A stretch of DNA of 64,000 nucleotides from positions 7,569,001-7,633,000 of the forward strand of contig OZ005612.1 in NCBI GenBank assembly GCA_963930655.1. The letters are read 5' to 3'. A model generated the notes under the pieces. The model made no database searches. It was not told the DNA's origin and saw only the letters and a program-made list of their open reading frames with translations. A program made the translations under genes and the position numbers. How positions within the stretch are numbered: the first letter of the stretch is position 1; each line of letters opens with the position of its first letter. This DNA comes from Myrica gale. Taxonomy: Eukaryota; Streptophyta; Magnoliopsida; Fagales; Myricaceae. Of this stretch, positions 12,201-22,648 are shown in pieces.

Positions 12201-14117
12201 GGAAGATTTGTTTCCACGACCTCATGCTTCACCACATTTTCAAAAGAAGGTGGAATTAGATGCAAAAACCATAGCCAACTGGGGATGCAAAAGCCTTGTG
12301 AAAACAATCAAATTTCAAGTATCTCAAGTAATTTGAGCAAGAACTGTTCAAATGAAAAACATATATATTTCTTAGAAGAGCTAAATCCTGGATAAAAGGA
12401 AGAGCTTTCTCCAATCCTTGCAGTTTGCCTCGAGGGGGATTCAGGATCAAGGGAACAACAGCCACCACCTAGCAGTGTAAATCGTGGATATACACTGTCA
12501 CCCAGCAACCCATATCCATAATTTTCTCTATCACCTTTTATTTCCTTTGAGCTCTATATGTTCTTTTCCTTATTTACTGTACAAATTCATTCCTTTTGGG
12601 GGAGAGGATGGGGGGCGGCGATAGGCGACGTCAACACTAATCGAGAAGAAGTTTCCTGGTGATGATGCGTGCGCCCTCAATTCATAGCTGCACACCCATC
12701 CCTATTAAATTCCCAAGCATCTAGCCACAGAGATAATGCTCGAGATACAAGAAATCATTGACAATTTCCTTTAGCAATGCTTTATTAACCTGAAGGAACA
12801 AAATTCTGGCCAGACCTCTGCATCAAGATAAGCTTGATTGTGGACATTTTATGGTCTCATTTTTTACTTAGCTCCCATCCAAAATAAATACAATTTCACT
12901 CAATTGGTCCTCCAGCAAAAATTGTTCAAGTGAACTTCTGAAAAGTTTCTACAACCAAATACACGCATGGCATTCCTCAATAAGTCGTCCATGCAGATAT
13001 TGCTCAATAAACAAGCAAAGCATTTTTTAGAAACCCATTCCCTTCCACAAAGTAATTTCCTGGAATTGTTTTGATGCAAACCGTGAGTGAACTAGGAAGA
13101 TCGCTGGCCCTTTAACCATTGCAAATTTAGACATGTAATAGATCCAGTTTCTTCCTCATCTAAACTATAATAAACTTGAACTAATTGCCAAATCTTGCAC
13201 TACAGTATCTCGACCAAGATTACGAGTCGCTACAAATGAAAAATCACATATTTTAGGCATCAAGTATGCAAAGAACTTTTTTTTTTATAGTAACATCAAG
13301 AATGCAAAAAACTAAACTTCCAACTTCAACTGACAGATTCCACTCTCCTTAGTTCCTTTATAATTAAATTTTATAACAATTTGTGCCTCAGCATTGAAGA
13401 GGCATGAATCGTCTGCCTATTACAAGTGAAAGGTTGCCACTCTCAATTCAACTCCACCAATAACCATATTTCAACCAAACATTTGCGCTCACGTGTAAGC
13501 AGAAAACTCTATTAGATGCAAGGAAACTAAAGGTATATATATACATCAGGTTCGTGGTGCTTTGTTTCACTCAAAGTGTATTACACTCCCTTACATATGG
13601 GTTAACTGTTCTCTCAGACATCCAACAGTCAAAACCTTAGCTTCAAAAGTCGAGTTCCTAGCATATTCACACTTCTTCACACCAACCAAATAAGGAAGTG
13701 AATATGACCGTAAAATTCAAGAAACAACAAAAAAAGAACCCACGTCTTGAGCCATTTGGGTAACTATATCCGCAAAACCCGAACCCAACTCTTCACGCGA
13801 CACTCTATTCGTGAACTCCACCGAATCCAACGCCGCTTTACACTTCTGAAATGGCAATTCACCTCGAACCTAACAATCAAGCACGCAAGAATCAATCTCA
13901 AAACCCAAGGAAGTGCAAACTACCCACATGAACCTCTAGCTACATATATGTCTACTCATAAAAGTTGGGAGAGAGGGCGAACCACGGTCCAGCAGAGCTC
14001 GTAGAGGAAGCGGAGCATGGGGACTGGATTGGGAACTTTGGAGCTCGGGTTCCCGTTCCTCCATTCGCGAAGAAGTTCCTCCGCAACGTATATACGCTCT
14101 ATAGCAGGGAGCGACAT
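224..14117 (-). CDS. THO2: THO complex subunit 2, 5' part (11 coding exons, runs off the left edge)
   Basis: Large scaffold subunit of the nuclear THO/TREX complex, which couples transcription to mRNA export and small-RNA precursor handling. Exons, in transcript order: 13983-14117, 13744-13869, 11897-11938, 10830-10889, 10627-10689, 9510-9590, 6706-6777, 6581-6628, 6394-6462, 6168-6301, 224-299. All junctions are GT-AG; all introns are phase 0 except the last (phase 2). The product starts [16 protein letters not shown] and gives 302 codons. It carries THO2-typical blocks: [25 protein letters not shown] (exon 6), [12 protein letters not shown] (exon 8), [10 protein letters not shown] (exon 10) and [12 protein letters not shown] (exon 11). 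Family members are about 1,800 residues, so the rest lies beyond position 1. Each exon is open and in frame, so the gene looks functional. Introns 6 (6778-9509) and 10 (300-6167) are swollen by LINE relics. Assignment is from remembered family sequence, not a search. Confidence 0.95.
440..905 (+). mobile_element. LINE relic (ORF1 C-terminal piece) in THO2 intron 10
   Basis: A short open stretch at 480-737 encodes [20 protein letters not shown] and ends [13 protein letters not shown]. It matches the end of ORF1 in the larger LINE at 1446-5710 ([20 protein letters not shown] ... [13 protein letters not shown]). Homology begins near 455 (EWVLDMV). At about 748 the sequence jumps to a VRGL codon string resembling the start of the endonuclease, then becomes unrecognisable. 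Unlike the other three relics it is on the plus strand, antisense to THO2. Confidence 0.7.
1521..4012 (-). pseudogene. LINE ORF2 (endonuclease remnant, reverse transcriptase, zinc-binding tail)
   Basis: The start, [19 protein letters not shown] at 4012, is the classic opening of plant LINE endonucleases, with CLQETK following. After the internal deletion, the longest open piece (2697-3761, 354 residues) is a reverse transcriptase. It has [18 protein letters not shown] near residue 43, LRQGDLLSP near 170 and the catalytic FADD near 220. The downstream pieces carry the zf-RVT pattern W-x-C-x-x-C ... EHILLHC (2514-1867 and 1979-1521), which are in different frames. It is a dead copy: a deletion plus at least three frame changes. 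Confidence 0.85.
4009..5601 (-). pseudogene. LINE ORF1 (nucleic-acid-binding protein), frameshifted
   Basis: Three to four overlapping open pieces (5002-5601, 4730-5077, 4323-4742, 4009-4368) together span ORF1 of the LINE. The N-terminal part has a repeated family signature: [14 protein letters not shown], then [16 protein letters not shown], then a glycine-rich turn. The same signature is seen in the second LINE copy at 7476-7802. A cysteine pair (CSDCQGF) follows near 5010. I cannot place the N-terminal domain in a named family; the position fits the RNA-binding ORF1 domain of plant L1 elements. Frame changes near 5040, 4735 and 4345 make it non-functional. Confidence 0.65.
6945..7870 (-). 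mobile_element. LINE copy reduced to ORF1 start plus 3' tail, in THO2 intron 6
   Basis: Positions 6945-7170 match the 3' end of the LINE at 1446 (shared run ACAGTACAAAGGACTATACT and the following leader). Positions 7172-7870 match the other end, the ORF1 N-terminus ([30 protein letters not shown]). All of ORF2 between them is missing, so this is a LINE with one very large internal deletion at about 7171, close to a shared CATTTCTC word. It runs in the same direction as THO2. Confidence 0.8.
8265..8770 (-). mobile_element. LINE fragment (zf-RVT region), THO2 intron 6
   Basis: Two open pieces (8274-8495, 8570-8758) match the zinc-binding tail of the LINE at 1446-5710: [20 protein letters not shown] corresponds to its CYLCKC ... 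[12 protein letters not shown], and [20 protein letters not shown] to [20 protein letters not shown]. It has neither a 5' nor a 3' element end. It lies 400 bases from the reduced copy at 6945-7870 in the same direction, so both may derive from one insertion later rearranged. Confidence 0.75.
8771..13743 (-). other. THO2 introns 2-5 and the rest of intron 6, no further genes seen
   Basis: Apart from exons at 9510-9590, 10627-10689, 10830-10889 and 11897-11938, this is AT-rich intron sequence. I see no further coding exon, element terminus or RNA gene. Intron 2 (11939-13743, 1.8 kb) holds a G-rich patch at 12597-12640 but nothing recognisable. The short open frames on both strands lack family motifs. 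Confidence 0.6.
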
Positions 14118-14500
14118 TACAGATAGAGAATTGCAAACCCTAGAGACACAAAAACTGAGGGTTCGAGGCGAGGAGGTGGATCAGAGAGACGGGTGGGGGA
14201 GTAGTAGGGCTGTAAAAATAGGCGTTTTCATGGGCACAATTGGGAAAATTAGTGGCGTATAGAGTCTCAATTAAATCTGAAAGTTGCGGGGGTTCGGGGA
14301 ATGGTGTGCCCCTGTGACGATGGAAGGATGCCAATACCTGTTGTTCGGGTTCTTGGTGGCGTTAGGAGTCAGGACGGGTGAGTTTGGAGCGGGTTTTCAT
14401 TTGGGTCGGACGTTTTGAAATTTGCTAGGCCTATAAATGAAAGCAAATGCGAGTCCTCGAATTTCGAAAAATTGGGCTTCGAGCCCAATAGAACTTGAAG
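14118..14500 (-). promoter_or_regulatory. THO2 5' leader and proximal promoter
   Basis: The sequence just upstream of the THO2 start codon carries a telo-box, CTAGGGTTT on the gene strand (14136-14144), about 19 bases before the ATG. About 355 bases upstream lies ATTGGGCT-tcg-AGCCCAAT (14471-14489), an inverted pair of TGGGCT 'site II' elements. Telo-box plus site II is the known arrangement in plant ribosomal-protein and other growth-linked housekeeping promoters. The motifs are seen directly; their activity here is inferred. Confidence 0.55.
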
Positions 14501-14689
14501 ATAGGCAGGTTAATTGAGGATGTTGTTTGCAAAAGTATTATCGACAAAATTCAGAAATTGAATATTTAAAATCTCAAAATTTTTTATATAAATTCTAACA
14601 ATTTTTCACACAAAATTTAATATTTTTTTCTTAAAAATAATAATTATTATCTCTATATTTTTTACCAAACTTTAATACCCTTTTATTAA

Positions 14690-15830
14690 GGGATAAAGTC
14701 ACGTTGAGCTCTCGAGCCTTCATAAAAATGTCAAATAGGACCTCAAATTATCAATTTTGATACATTAAACCTCCTAACTTTCCTAATCTATCAATTTGAT
14801 CCATCCGTCCAATTTTTCCGTCTAAATTGACTGAACAGTTGTCAAGTGCGCAGCAGGTGCCCATCTTTAAACGAAAACAGACAAATTTACCCTCACTCTC
14901 AAAACGACAACTTCAGTTGCCCTAATTTCCTTTGACAATGGGAAAAGCCGTAGTTTCTGACAAAGAAGGTAAGCTATCGAAAACCCCAAAATTTATTCTC
15001 TTCGACAAAAACGCCCTCGAACTTTCTGCCTTCCTCACTTTGGTCGCGTGGTTCTTTGGATTTTGACACAGATGAGGTCGAGGTTAAGGTCAAGGAGGAG
15101 GACGAAAGGGGGCCCATTGATGGAGGCAAAATTCGGGATGTCGATGACAAAGAAGATGGTACAGGCTTTAGGTTTCGATTTTTTCGGGCTAATCTTTAGA
15201 CATTTGGGGTTCTGGGTTTCATTTGCTATTTGTGAATTTCGTCAGAGTTAAGTGGATAGATTAACTTTTTACGATTGAAGTGTTCAAATCAAGGTCTATT
15301 TGTTTTGTGAAGAGAAAAACCCTAGAAGTTGCAAAACAAGTCATAAGGTTTTCATTAATTTGGAAAAGAGAGCTAGGAAATTGTGAGAGAGCTATTGTGG
15401 TTTTGGTGTAGTTGAGACTGATGATTTTGCTATCTTGGGACAACATAAATTAGTAATACATGATATTCTAAAACGAAATATATAACTCTTATCGTTGAAG
15501 ATGGTTAAGACCTCGGTAACATCTTGATGTAATTTCCTGTGTGATTGTTTTTGGCACCTGTTCCTTTTTTTGTGTGGGAGTTTTTGCACCCTTTGTTTTT
15601 GGCGCCTTTCGTTTTGAGAGTAAGGGTAATTTTGTTTTCTTCCATTTAAAAATGTCACCTGATGCGCACGTGACCACTATTTCTTCAGTTTGGATGGAAA
15701 AAATGGACAGATGGCTCAAATTGATAGATTAGGGAAGTTAGTAGGTTTAATGTATCAAAATTAATAATTTGAGGTCCTCTTTGACATTTATATAGAAGTT
15801 TGAGGTCTTCTTTGACATCTTTCATTACAC
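14690..15830. mobile_element. Pack-MULE-like element with long inverted ends
   Basis: The left side (about 14700-14830) and right side (about 15690-15830) are inverted copies over more than 100 bases. Left TTTGATACATTAAACCTCCT and left GGACCTCAAATTATCAATTT answer the right-side AGGTTTAATGTATCAAAATT and TGATTTGAGG-type runs. Long inverted ends with unique, gene-like sequence between them are typical of Mutator-like non-autonomous elements. The outermost bases on the right are poorly matched, so the right terminus and any 9-bp target duplication are unresolved. Confidence 0.65.
14938..15171 (+). pseudogene. Captured 5' gene fragment inside the Pack-MULE-like element
   Basis: An ATG at 14938 opens MGKAVVSDKE. 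A canonical donor (GAAG|gtaagc, 14968/14969) and acceptor (ttgacacag|ATG, 15071/15072) bound a 103-bp intron. Across it the frame continues without a stop as DEVEVKVKEEDERGPIDGG and then IRDVDDKEDG. The product is a short, highly acidic N-terminus. I do not recognise the donor gene. The intact intron and frame suggest that a genomic gene start was copied into the element. The frame ends at a stop near 15198 in the unspliced reading, or a further donor lies near 15171. Confidence 0.45.
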
Positions 15831-17787
15831 ATTTTTACAAACTTTAAAAGTTAAATATCTTTAAAATTTTACACCAATTTTTACACAACCTATAAAACTA
15901 TAATCTACATAAATATTCACAATTTTATCACAAATCCTAAAATTTTTACAATTTTTTAAAAAAACGAACATCCCATTAGCTTTGTATGTTCAATGAAATT
16001 GGTAATTTTGGATTCACGACCATAAAAGCACTAGTGTTTTTTACTAGAAACGAGTCATTGACTTACTATTGCACGTGTTGTGGGATTTTTGAATAAAACA
16101 CCACCCAAGAGAAACCTGTCTTAATAGCTTAAGAATTTAGCCTTGAGAAAGGTATTTCTAGGATCTATTAACATAGTGGATCAAGTAAACTTCATCACTT
16201 CATGAGACATGTAATGCATTGCTATTCATATCGATTGAGGGATAAAACCGCAATAAAGATATAGTTTAGGGGATAAGTTGCAACGACTGATAGTTTAGGA
16301 GATAGTTGAGAAAATGATGATAGTTTGTGGGGGTTATTATAATTTGTCCTATTCACATGTAACACACCTGGACAGATTCCATTCAAATTGATTCCCTAAA
16401 TAGGTTGGAGATATAATCGCAATAAGTACATAGTTTAGAATGTCAGTTGTAACGACTTGTAATTTTGGGGAAAATTCAGAAAAATATAATATTTTGTGAG
16501 GTTATTGTAATTTACCCTATAATTTACTACGATAGACTAGGGTGGTGTTGGGGATTTCATTTAAAATTCTAGACTACTTTATTTTTGGTAACTGAATTTT
16601 ATGTCAAACTTGTATTATAGTAATTTTAGTTATAACCCAAATATATAAAATATGAATTATTAGTAGTCTTTTAAAGAAACTGGACATATGTGGTTGATAA
16701 ATTTCTAGCTTGTGATAACCTTGTAAGTGTAATAGTAAATCTTCTTTAAAAAGTTAAGTTTTTGATTCTATATAATAGAAAATATATTTCTACTTATTAG
16801 GTTTTAGGCCCATTTTAAAAAAATTATTGGATTTTTTAAAATATATTAAGTCATTGAAATTTAGTATTAAATTAATTAGGTCACGAATTAACCTAACTTC
16901 GATAGAGTCATTTTACGAAAATTTATCTCGCTCAATCGCAATGTGACATGTGTCATTAAAATAAATAAATAAATTTAAATATTTTTTATATTTTTAAAAT
17001 GCTAAAAATAAATAATAATTATAATCTAATACTATAATTTAAATTTAAAACTATAATTTTTTTTTAAAAAAAGATAGGGAGTGATCCCCACCCTGATCCA
17101 TGTACGATGGAGGTAGGCTACCCTAGCGGCACTCTGGGGGTAGGGGGAGCTGCCCCCATCCTGCAACCCATCTTAAGCTTGTCATACTCTTTGCAAGGAT
17201 TTGGAATATGATCTAGAATTTCAAAAGAAATCATTGTTCCCAACCCATATCCTTCGTATATTTCATTACCTACATCGAGCTTTTCATGATCATCAACATG
17301 CAAGCAAGAACGATGGACTTCTAGTTGTTCTCAAACTTCGGAAGAAGAATAAGCACCACATCCCGGGAAGCGAGTGCACTTTCTGATAAAGGGCGACAAG
17401 AATAAATGAGTTGGCAAAACAAAATAAATACAAAATAATCTTTCTCTATCAAATTATACATTTCCACTCTAATAAATATAAAAAAAGAATTCAAATCGTC
17501 TTTCTTCACTTTTTTACTAACTTTCATACCCCAAAATTTTAACACGCAAACACCACCTTAATATCCTTTAACCCCAACTTTTAACTCCTAGTTAACTAAG
17601 GGTTTAAATCGATGAGAGAGAAGTTGAGTGCTCTTTTTTTGGTTGTTAGAGAGAGAACTTGTGAGAGAGAGAAGTAGAAGAAGAATAAATGGAGAAAAAA
17701 AAAAGAAACATAAAGGAAGAAGAATGAGAAGAAGCTGTAGGTTTCCCCTTCTCGCTTCTCCTTCCAAATTCTCCATTTTTCTTGTTT
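15831..17787. other. AT-rich intergenic stretch, no gene recognised
   Basis: Apart from the tandem duplication at 16190-16522, this holds A/T-rich sequence. There is a GC-richer patch at 17080-17390 whose minus strand has broken open frames (GLGTMISFEILDHIPN among them) that I cannot assign, and a GA-rich stretch at 17610-17730. The 17080-17390 patch may be a decayed exon or element fragment, but nothing supports a function. Confidence 0.5.
16190..16522. repeat. Diverged tandem duplication, about 165-170 bp unit
   Basis: Two successive stretches share the same order of words: CGCAATAA, ATAGTTTAG, GTTGYAACGACT, a GAAAA run, then TTTGTGNGGTTATTRTAATTT followed by CCTAT. The first is about 16190-16352 and the second about 16353-16522. 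They are well diverged and non-coding. Confidence 0.5.
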
Positions 17788-17998
17788 TAGGCTCCATTTG
17801 TTTTAACGTAAAGTACTTTTTTTTGTAAAGTAGATCAAATGAATTATGTTTAAGTAAAAATAATCTTATTTTCGGTGTTTGGTTGTTACATCAAATATAT
17901 TTTCTGAAAGTATTGTTCAGTGTTTTGATGCATGTGGTATTTATCATAATTTTATATGATTAATAAAGATAATTCTTAACATAGGGGCAAGAAGTTTG

Positions 17999-18945
17999 CA
18001 ACCCGACCCTGAAAAAAAAGCTAAAACCGTCGGGGTTGTGTTCCTTTCAAAACTTTAGTTTCGGGTTAGAGACTCGAACACGAACATGATTTTTATTGGA
18101 TTATGTTTCAAAACACGACCCAAACCTTAAAAAAGCTAAAACCTTCGGAGTCGGGTTCTTTTCAATGCTTTGATTTCAGGTTACAGACCCAAACACGAAC
18201 CTGATTTTTTTTTGTTATGTTTCAAAACCCGACCCTGACCCTGAAAAAAGCTAAAATCCTCGAGGTCGGGTTCCTTTGTATCCTTTGATTTCTAGTTAGA
18301 GACCCAAATAAGAACCTAATTTTTCTTGAGTTCATGTTTCAAAACTTGACTCGACTCCTGAAAAAGCTAAAACCGCTAGGTCTTGTTCCTCTTAATGCTT
18401 TAGTTTCGGGTTAGAGAACCGAACACGAGCTTGATTTTTCTCGGGTTCAAGTTTCAAAACTTGACCCTGAGCTCGAAAAAAAAAGATAAAACCGTCAAGG
18501 TCGGGTTCCTTTGAATGCTTTGATTTCTAGTTAGAGACCCGAATACCAACGTGATTTTTTTTCGGGTTCATGTTTCAAAAGCTAAAACTGTCGGGGTCGA
18601 GTTCTTTTGAATGCTTTGGTTTCAGTTTAAACACTCAAACTTTAACTTGATTTCTCTAGGGTTCATGTTGCAAAACTCAACCCCGACCCAAAAAAAAGCT
18701 AAAATTGATGAGTTCGGTCTCCTTTGAATGCTTTGGAATCGAGTTAGAGGCCCGAACACGAATATGATTTTTCTCAGTTTAATATTTCAAAACTTGAGTC
18801 GAGCCAAAAAAAAAAACTAAAACAATCGGGTCGGGTTCCTTTGAATACTTTGATTTCGGGTTCGAAACTCGAACACAAACCTTAATTTTCTCAATTGCAT
18901 TGTTCAAATCTGATCCCGACCCCGACCAAAATGTAACCTGACCAA
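17999..18945. repeat. Minisatellite, about 8 units of ~118 bp
   Basis: About eight diverged units share the order GGTCGGGTTCCTTTGAATGC, TTTGATTTCGGGTTAGAGAC, CCGAACACGAAC, TGATTTTTCTCGGGTTCATG, TTTCAAAAC, a CCCGACCC pair and AAAAAAGCTAAAACCGTCGG. The fifth unit is shortened and the eighth is the most diverged. The array is direct and non-coding. Spacers are part of the unit, so it is not a CRISPR array. Confidence 0.85.
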
Positions 18946-19535
18946 TTCGAGTTGATCTGGATCGGTTTTAGGTTTGGAGGTCGATTGATGGGTTTTTGGC
19001 CTCCCTTATAGGCCTGTAAGTTCCGTCTGCCCTCCGCCGGACTTCCTTATCCGGTTAAGTCACCGGTTCCGGGAAGAGGAGATCCGCCTCTTCCAGGAAC
19101 CGGAGCCGGAGGTCGATTTCGACCTTTCCCAGAACGGGAGTTTTTTGCCGGTTTAACGGAAAATCCAGTTCCAGGATTTTTTTTGTTTTTTTAATGAATA
19201 ATAAAACCACGTCGTTTTTTTTTTATAAATGTCTAAACCTAACTTCTAAGACGTCCAACTCCCCCCTCCCTGGCCCCTGCAGCAGTAGCCTTTCGAACCC
19301 CACCCCCTTCCTTGCAGCAGCCAGCGAACCCCCTCCCCCCTCCCTGCAGCAGCCCGCGAACCCTACCCCCCTCCCTGCAGCAGCGCGCGAACCCCATGAC
19401 CATCTACCCTCCCTGCAATTCTCGAACCCCGCCATGAGTCAATAAGTCGCCATCTCTCTCTCTCTAACTCTCTGCCTCCATCTCTTTCTCTCTCTAACTC
19501 TCCCTCCCCCGTCTCTCTCCCATCATTCGTCTCCG

Positions 19536-20549
19536 CGACGATGTCTTCTCACTCCGCTCGGCCGTCTCGGGAATCCTCCAGGAGCTCAAGAAGCGGGCAT
19601 TGAATCCCACTGAGGTTCTGACAAGTGAGAACTTGAATCATGATTTTGTTATATGAGACACTATTGGAAATTATGTCGATTTTTTGATAGTCTAGACTGC
19701 TCAATATGTGACTCCTATAATGGGACGTGGTTTTAGTTTTGCTTGTGCTTGATTGGGCTGTTACTGTTGTGTAAGACCAATTTGTTAATGTCTTGATTTT
19801 TCCGGCCACGGAGGAAAAATAGGGTAAAGCAATTTGTTGTTCTTTTGGTATCGCGCATATGAGTTGCCACATACTAGACCAAGGAAATAGCACACAATTT
19901 GTTATATTACGACGGTAGATGTGCTTGGAGATAGTTAAAAGGAACGACTACTGGTGGACAACATTGTATTGATTCTGGCTTTTTTTGGTTGTCACTGTTG
20001 AACATAGTGGATAAATATGTTTACTTCAACTGACTCTAGATTGTCAGTAAATAGGGTGGATTTTGTTTCAGGATTCTAAATATGTGGAATGTTTTTCACT
20101 TTTCAGGTGGAGCATGAAGATGTCGATGAAAGATAGAAGGTTCTTCATTGATGCTTCCAGGATATTGCTTCACATGTTTTTACCTGTAAACTACCGATGG
20201 CAGAAACATCCTTGTTTGCTTGTTTGGTATGTTTAGAACTTTGGTGCACGGAGAGGGCAAGTTACTAAAGCGGATGTAATTTTGATAGTTGTCGATTGAT
20301 TATGGTGGAAAGGTTCTCTTAATTAGATCTAGCTTCATTTTATTGTATATAGTTTTTGGTTTTCTCCCGCTTTTGGGTAGAAAGGGTTGTTCAAGAGTGA
20401 ACATCACAACTTTTTGAGGTCTTTCTCTTTTGTTTTTCTCACTGCTAACCAACCATTGTACACATATGATTTTACTCTGAACAGTTGGGCCTGGTGGAAG
20501 TCCAGATGAGAATGGGGAAACTGCCATTGACGATCTGGTCATGGATGGG
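19536..20549 (+). pseudogene. Possible exon pieces of an unidentified gene
   Basis: Two stretches look exonic. At 19536-19622 one frame reads DDVFSLRSAVSGILQELKKR before a GTGAGA donor. At 20485-20549 a 65-base block between a good acceptor (ctgaacag) and donor (gtaact) reads GPGGSPDENGETAIDDLVMD in one frame and is also open in another. A third possible acceptor (ttttcgtag) at 20970 lies eight bases before the Copia insertion. I do not recognise the protein. The pieces could be remains of a host gene or a gene captured by the 17788-20947 element. Confidence 0.3.
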
Positions 20550-20978
20550 GTAACTACCATTCACATTTTTTTAATGTTTCCTCCATCCATCATTGTTTTC
20601 CGCTATCCGCTTCTGCTAAGTTCGCTTCCGCTAAGTTCGCTAAGAGTCGGAAGCGGAAGCGGACTCTATTTTGGTCATTCGCTAGTTAGTGGATAGGATG
20701 TTGGAATGTCAAATTCCACTTCCGACTAGTCCGCTATTCAGCCCTACTCCCTTAAGACTAAGAGAGGCAAGTCGGGAAAAAAGATTCACTAATTTTATAA
20801 AGTAAACTACTTTCAGGAAAGTGGAGCTATGTTTTACGGTTGACAGAATTAAATTTCGGTTTACCGTTTTTACGAGGCTCACCAAATAGATGAAAGTGTG
20901 GAATGTACTTTACAGAAAGTAACATATGGCAAAACAAACACAGCCTTAACCATTTCATTTTTTTTCGTAGGTGAAAGC

Positions 20979-22285
20979 TGATATTCCTAGGATTAAGGTA
21001 ACCCAAGGGGTGAATTGAGTTTCAAAACTTTTTCGAAAATTACCCCAAAAAGTGTGTTTGCTAGCTACAAAAGAAAACTTTAAAGCAATATTCTAGAGCA
21101 CAAATAAAGAGATAAGGGAAGAGAAGCAAACACAATATTTAGGTGGTTCGACAAGCCCGCCTACGTCCACCCCTCAAGCTCCTTTACCGAGTCTTGAGGT
21201 TTCTCCACTATTCTCCCTTCAACCAAGGGAACGGTTTCCTTACACTTGAGCTTGAGAAAAACTCTCTTCAAGCCTTAAGAACGAGTTTGAGAACAAACCT
21301 CTCCAAACTCCTTCTTTCGATGAACAACCTTCACCGAAAGGATGCAAGAGAATCACTCTCTTAGAAATGTGTATGGTTGAACAAAATTCCCTCTAAAACT
21401 CCCTTGATGGAGTAGATATTACAATGAGAAATGACTAGCTCTTAGGCTTCACACAATAACAAGGATGTGAAAAATGAAGAATATGTGTGTATGATGCTTG
21501 AATAAAGATTGGAAGATTTTTGATCACTCTAAGCCTTTGTAAATGATTATGGACGATTGAGTTGAGTTTCAAAGGCATGGGAATGACTTTATATAGACCT
21601 CATGAGAAAAATAACCGTTTATAGCAGTTAGAGTGAACTATTAAAACGAGTCGGTCGACCGCTACATGAACCGGTCGACCGCTTCAAGTTTACCGTTGTT
21701 CAACGGTCATATTGTCAGAAGCGTAACGACTCTTTATTAAATGATACCGGTCGACCGCTACATGAACCGGTCGACCTCTACATGTTACCGTTACACAACG
21801 GTCGATTTGTCAGAGTATTTCTAAAGCTACCGGTCGACCGCTACACCAAGCGGTCGTAGGTCCGGTCGACCGCTACATTGAGCCAGTCGACCTCCTCATT
21901 TTAAGCTTCATCCGGTTGTTCTAAAAACTCGATTTTTAAAATACCCAATTTTAAACTCTAACTTCTCATAAGTATATAAAAAGGTTTGAGAGTATATTTG
22001 GGATATTTTGAAGGCACTAAAAAGGTTTTAATCTTACAACAAACATTAAAACGGTTTATGCAAGTTTTGAAGACTTATGCATGTGTGTGATTGACATCCT
22101 TGTTAAAGATGAAGTCTTAGAGTTACAAAGATTACCCTAGCGACTTGAGTCTTCACTTTAAGAGCACTTCCACTGAAGGTGATGTTGTTTGATCGCTCCG
22201 TGCTCATTTTGGATTCGTTTTGCTCCACAACTCAATTACTTATATTGTTATCATCAAAACATTGATTGTGACTAAAAAGCCAACA
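20979..22285 (-). repeat. 3' LTR of the 9.6 kb Copia fossil
   Basis: This is a 1.3 kb direct repeat of 29247-30566, starting TGATATTCC and ending AGCCAACA on the plus strand. It contains a cluster of GGTCGACCGCTNCATG words at about 21650-21890. Confidence 0.93.
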
Positions 22286-22648
22286 ATCTCCCACTTTTTA
22301 ATGATGACAATAAATTAATTAATCTTTCTTTTGTTGATCTTGTCTCCCCCTATCTTTTGTACTTTGATGTGGGGTTTTTGGATATTTTAATGCTTCATGG
22401 ACACAAGTTAGTAAATAATATGAAAGAATGACATATTAATAATAAAAAAACTTTTATATCAAAGTAAAGCAGTACATCAAAGTCTCAAAGGGGTACAGAG
22501 ATACAAAAAGAGAGATCACATATGTCTTCTCCCCCTTTGTCATCATAAAAAAGAAATACATAGGCAAAGAAATACATAAACAGTAATAAAATGAAATGCA
22601 TATGCAATGAAAATCATGATGGTGGAGGAAAACGGGCCATGAAAGTCC

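Larger units (their letters stand above)
17788..20947. mobile_element. Element with short inverted ends (hAT-like?), holding a minisatellite and gene pieces
   Basis: The left end reads TTAGGCTCCATTTGTTTTAACG and the reverse complement of the right end TAAGGCTGTGTTTGTTTTGCC. Both are followed inward by GTAAAGTACTTT-like runs. Ends of this GGCTnnGTTTG type are common on non-autonomous plant hAT-like elements. No exact 8-bp duplication was found, so two separate relics in opposite directions remain possible. Between the ends lie the ~118-bp tandem array and exon-like pieces at 19536-20549. Confidence 0.4.

Noticed and set aside
14680-15827. A 9-bp target duplication CTTTTATTA / CTTTCATTA around the Pack-MULE-like element
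   Set aside because: It has a mismatch, lies in low-complexity sequence, and disagrees with the best alignment of the inverted ends.
17999-18945. CRISPR-like regular array
   Set aside because: The whole ~118-bp unit repeats, there are no unique spacers, and the context is plant nuclear DNA. It is a minisatellite.
19194-19445. Proline/serine-rich open frame
   Set aside because: It comes from a CCCTCC-type low-complexity repeat, with frames open on both strands. There is no domain.
20971-20997. An apparent exon reading VKADIPRIK just before a GT donor
   Set aside because: All but the first eight bases are the first bases of a Copia LTR (the same bases recur at 29247), so the reading is an accident of the insertion border.
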